Positions 4,822-5,534 of a stretch of 5,534 nt of DNA are shown here, one piece after another. Numbering within the stretch: the first letter of the stretch is position 1; the number at the start of each line of letters is the position of its first letter. The position numbers were made by a program, and so were the translations under genes. The notes beneath the pieces are model-generated. The model saw only the letters and a list, made by a program, of their open reading frames with translations. It was not told the origin of the DNA and did not search any database. The stretch is from Pseudolysobacter sp. (GTDB lineage Bacteria > Pseudomonadota > Gammaproteobacteria > Xanthomonadales > Rhodanobacteraceae), in the NCBI GenBank assembly GCA_025351985.1, contig JANXUW010000280.1, positions 1-5,534 on the forward strand. The letters run 5' to 3'.

Positions 4822-5534
4822 ATGCGCGACAAGCAAGAGATCGTGAGGAACTGGCTGCCACGCTACACCGGCACGCCGCTGGAAAATTTCGGCAAATACA
4901 TCCTGCTGACCAACTTTCAGAACTACGTGGAATGGTTCGCCCAGGCGCACAACGTCGAGGTTCAGGGGCGCGACAAGGCGATGCCGAATGCGCATGCGGA
5001 CGGACTCAGCATCATCAACTTCAGCATGGGCAGTGCGAACGCCGCAACGATCATGGACCTGCTTTCCGCCGTCGCGCCGAAAGCAGTTTTGTTCCTCGGC
5101 AAATGCGGTGGCCTGAAGAAAAAGAATCAGCTCGGCGATTTGATCCTGCCGATTGCCGCGTTGCGCGGCGAAGGTACATCGAACGATTATTTCCCGGCCG
5201 AAGTACCGGCGTTGCCGGCATTCACCCTGCAGCGTGCGGTGTCCTCGACGATCCGCGATTTCGGCAAGGACTACTGGACCGGTACGGTGTACACCACCAA
5301 CCGCCGTGTGTGGGAACACGACGAGGCGTTCAAGTCGTATCTGCGCCGCACGCGCTGCATGGCCATCGACATGGAAACCGCGACGATCTTCATCACCGCG
5401 TTCGCGAATCGCATTCCGGCCGGCGCATTATTGCTGGTCAGCGATCAGCCGATGGTGCCGGAGGGCGTGAAAACCGCCGAGAGCGACCGCATCGTCACCT
5501 CACAATTCGTCGAGCTGCAGATTCGCATCGGCAT
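4822..5534 (+). CDS. amn: AMP nucleosidase, short form, 3' end cut off by the window
   Basis: The enzyme hydrolyses AMP to adenine and ribose 5-phosphate in the cytoplasm, linking purine salvage to pentose phosphate. I translated 237 codons plus two bases, open to the right edge. It belongs to the nucleoside phosphorylase (NP-1) fold. Visible motifs are IINFSMGSANAATIMDLL (64-81, phosphate/substrate loop), FLGKCGGLKKKNQLGD (91-106), RGEGTSNDYFP (115-125), TGTVYTTNRRVWEHD (153-167), CMAIDMETATIF (179-190, ribose-binding Met-Glu) and VSDQP (206-210, with Asp208 as the likely catalytic acid). The near-unbroken match to the roughly 260-residue AMP nucleosidase-like group means about 20 residues are missing. 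Unlike the E. coli enzyme of about 480 residues, it has no N-terminal regulatory domain. In-frame ATGs exist at 4792 and 4810; the ATG at 4822 is chosen for its GGGAG site five bases upstream and the family-like MRDKQEIVRNWLPRYTG beginning. Confidence 0.93.
   Translation, partial: MRDKQEIVRNWLPRYTGTPLENFGKYILLTNFQNYVEWFAQAHNVEVQGRDKAMPNAHADGLSIINFSMGSANAATIMDLLSAVAPKAVLFLGKCGGLKKKNQLGDLILPIAALRGEGTSNDYFPAEVPALPAFTLQRAVSSTIRDFGKDYWTGTVYTTNRRVWEHDEAFKSYLRRTRCMAIDMETATIFITAFANRIPAGALLLVSDQPMVPEGVKTAESDRIVTSQFVELQIRIG

Noticed and set aside
4774..5319. 181-codon minus-strand frame opposite amn
   Set aside because: It is antisense to the strongly conserved AMP nucleosidase and matches no family.
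1..5534. Mobile element, CRISPR array, defence system or biosynthetic cluster
   Set aside because: No transposase, integrase, spaced direct repeats, tRNA or attachment-like repeats are visible; the complete genes are housekeeping or common accessory families.

Overview
This window looks like ordinary chromosome from a GC-rich Gram-negative bacterium. A FadE-type membrane acyl-CoA dehydrogenase with the long gammaproteobacterial architecture and the GC-biased codon use suggest a gammaproteobacterium, possibly of the Xanthomonadales/Lysobacterales. That placement is inference from protein resemblance, not from a marker gene. I see no mobile element, CRISPR array, rRNA or tRNA.

Layout. Positions 1-3622 are transcribed on the minus strand. 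Reading along it there is an AhpD/carboxymuconolactone decarboxylase-family protein (3622 to 3074), a gap of about 160 bp with nested inverted repeats, the acyl-CoA dehydrogenase fadE (2909 to 495), and 36 bp later a 2-hydroxychromene-2-carboxylate isomerase-like protein (starts at 458, runs off the left edge). On the plus strand a LysR-family regulator (3759-4658) diverges from the AhpD-like gene. It is followed by a 163-bp gap with stacked palindromes and a good sigma70-type promoter, then a short-form AMP nucleosidase (starts at 4822, runs off the right edge about 20 residues before the expected end).

How the genes may work together. fadE supplies the first, FAD-dependent step of fatty-acid beta-oxidation, and the isomerase-like thioredoxin-fold protein is probably co-transcribed with it. 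The AhpD-like protein and the divergent LysR gene look like a regulator-target pair: a near-textbook T-N11-A palindrome sits at the 5' end of the regulator. AMP nucleosidase (AMP to adenine plus ribose 5-phosphate) is a separate purine-salvage unit with its own promoter.

The most notable signals are regulatory rather than protein-coding. The lysR promoter appears to give a leaderless transcript, with its -10 box in the middle of the LysR palindrome. The amn promoter is covered by two inverted repeats that abut exactly. Two hairpin-capable repeats in the ahpD-fadE gap share an arm. I found no convincing evidence for a wholly new multi-gene system.
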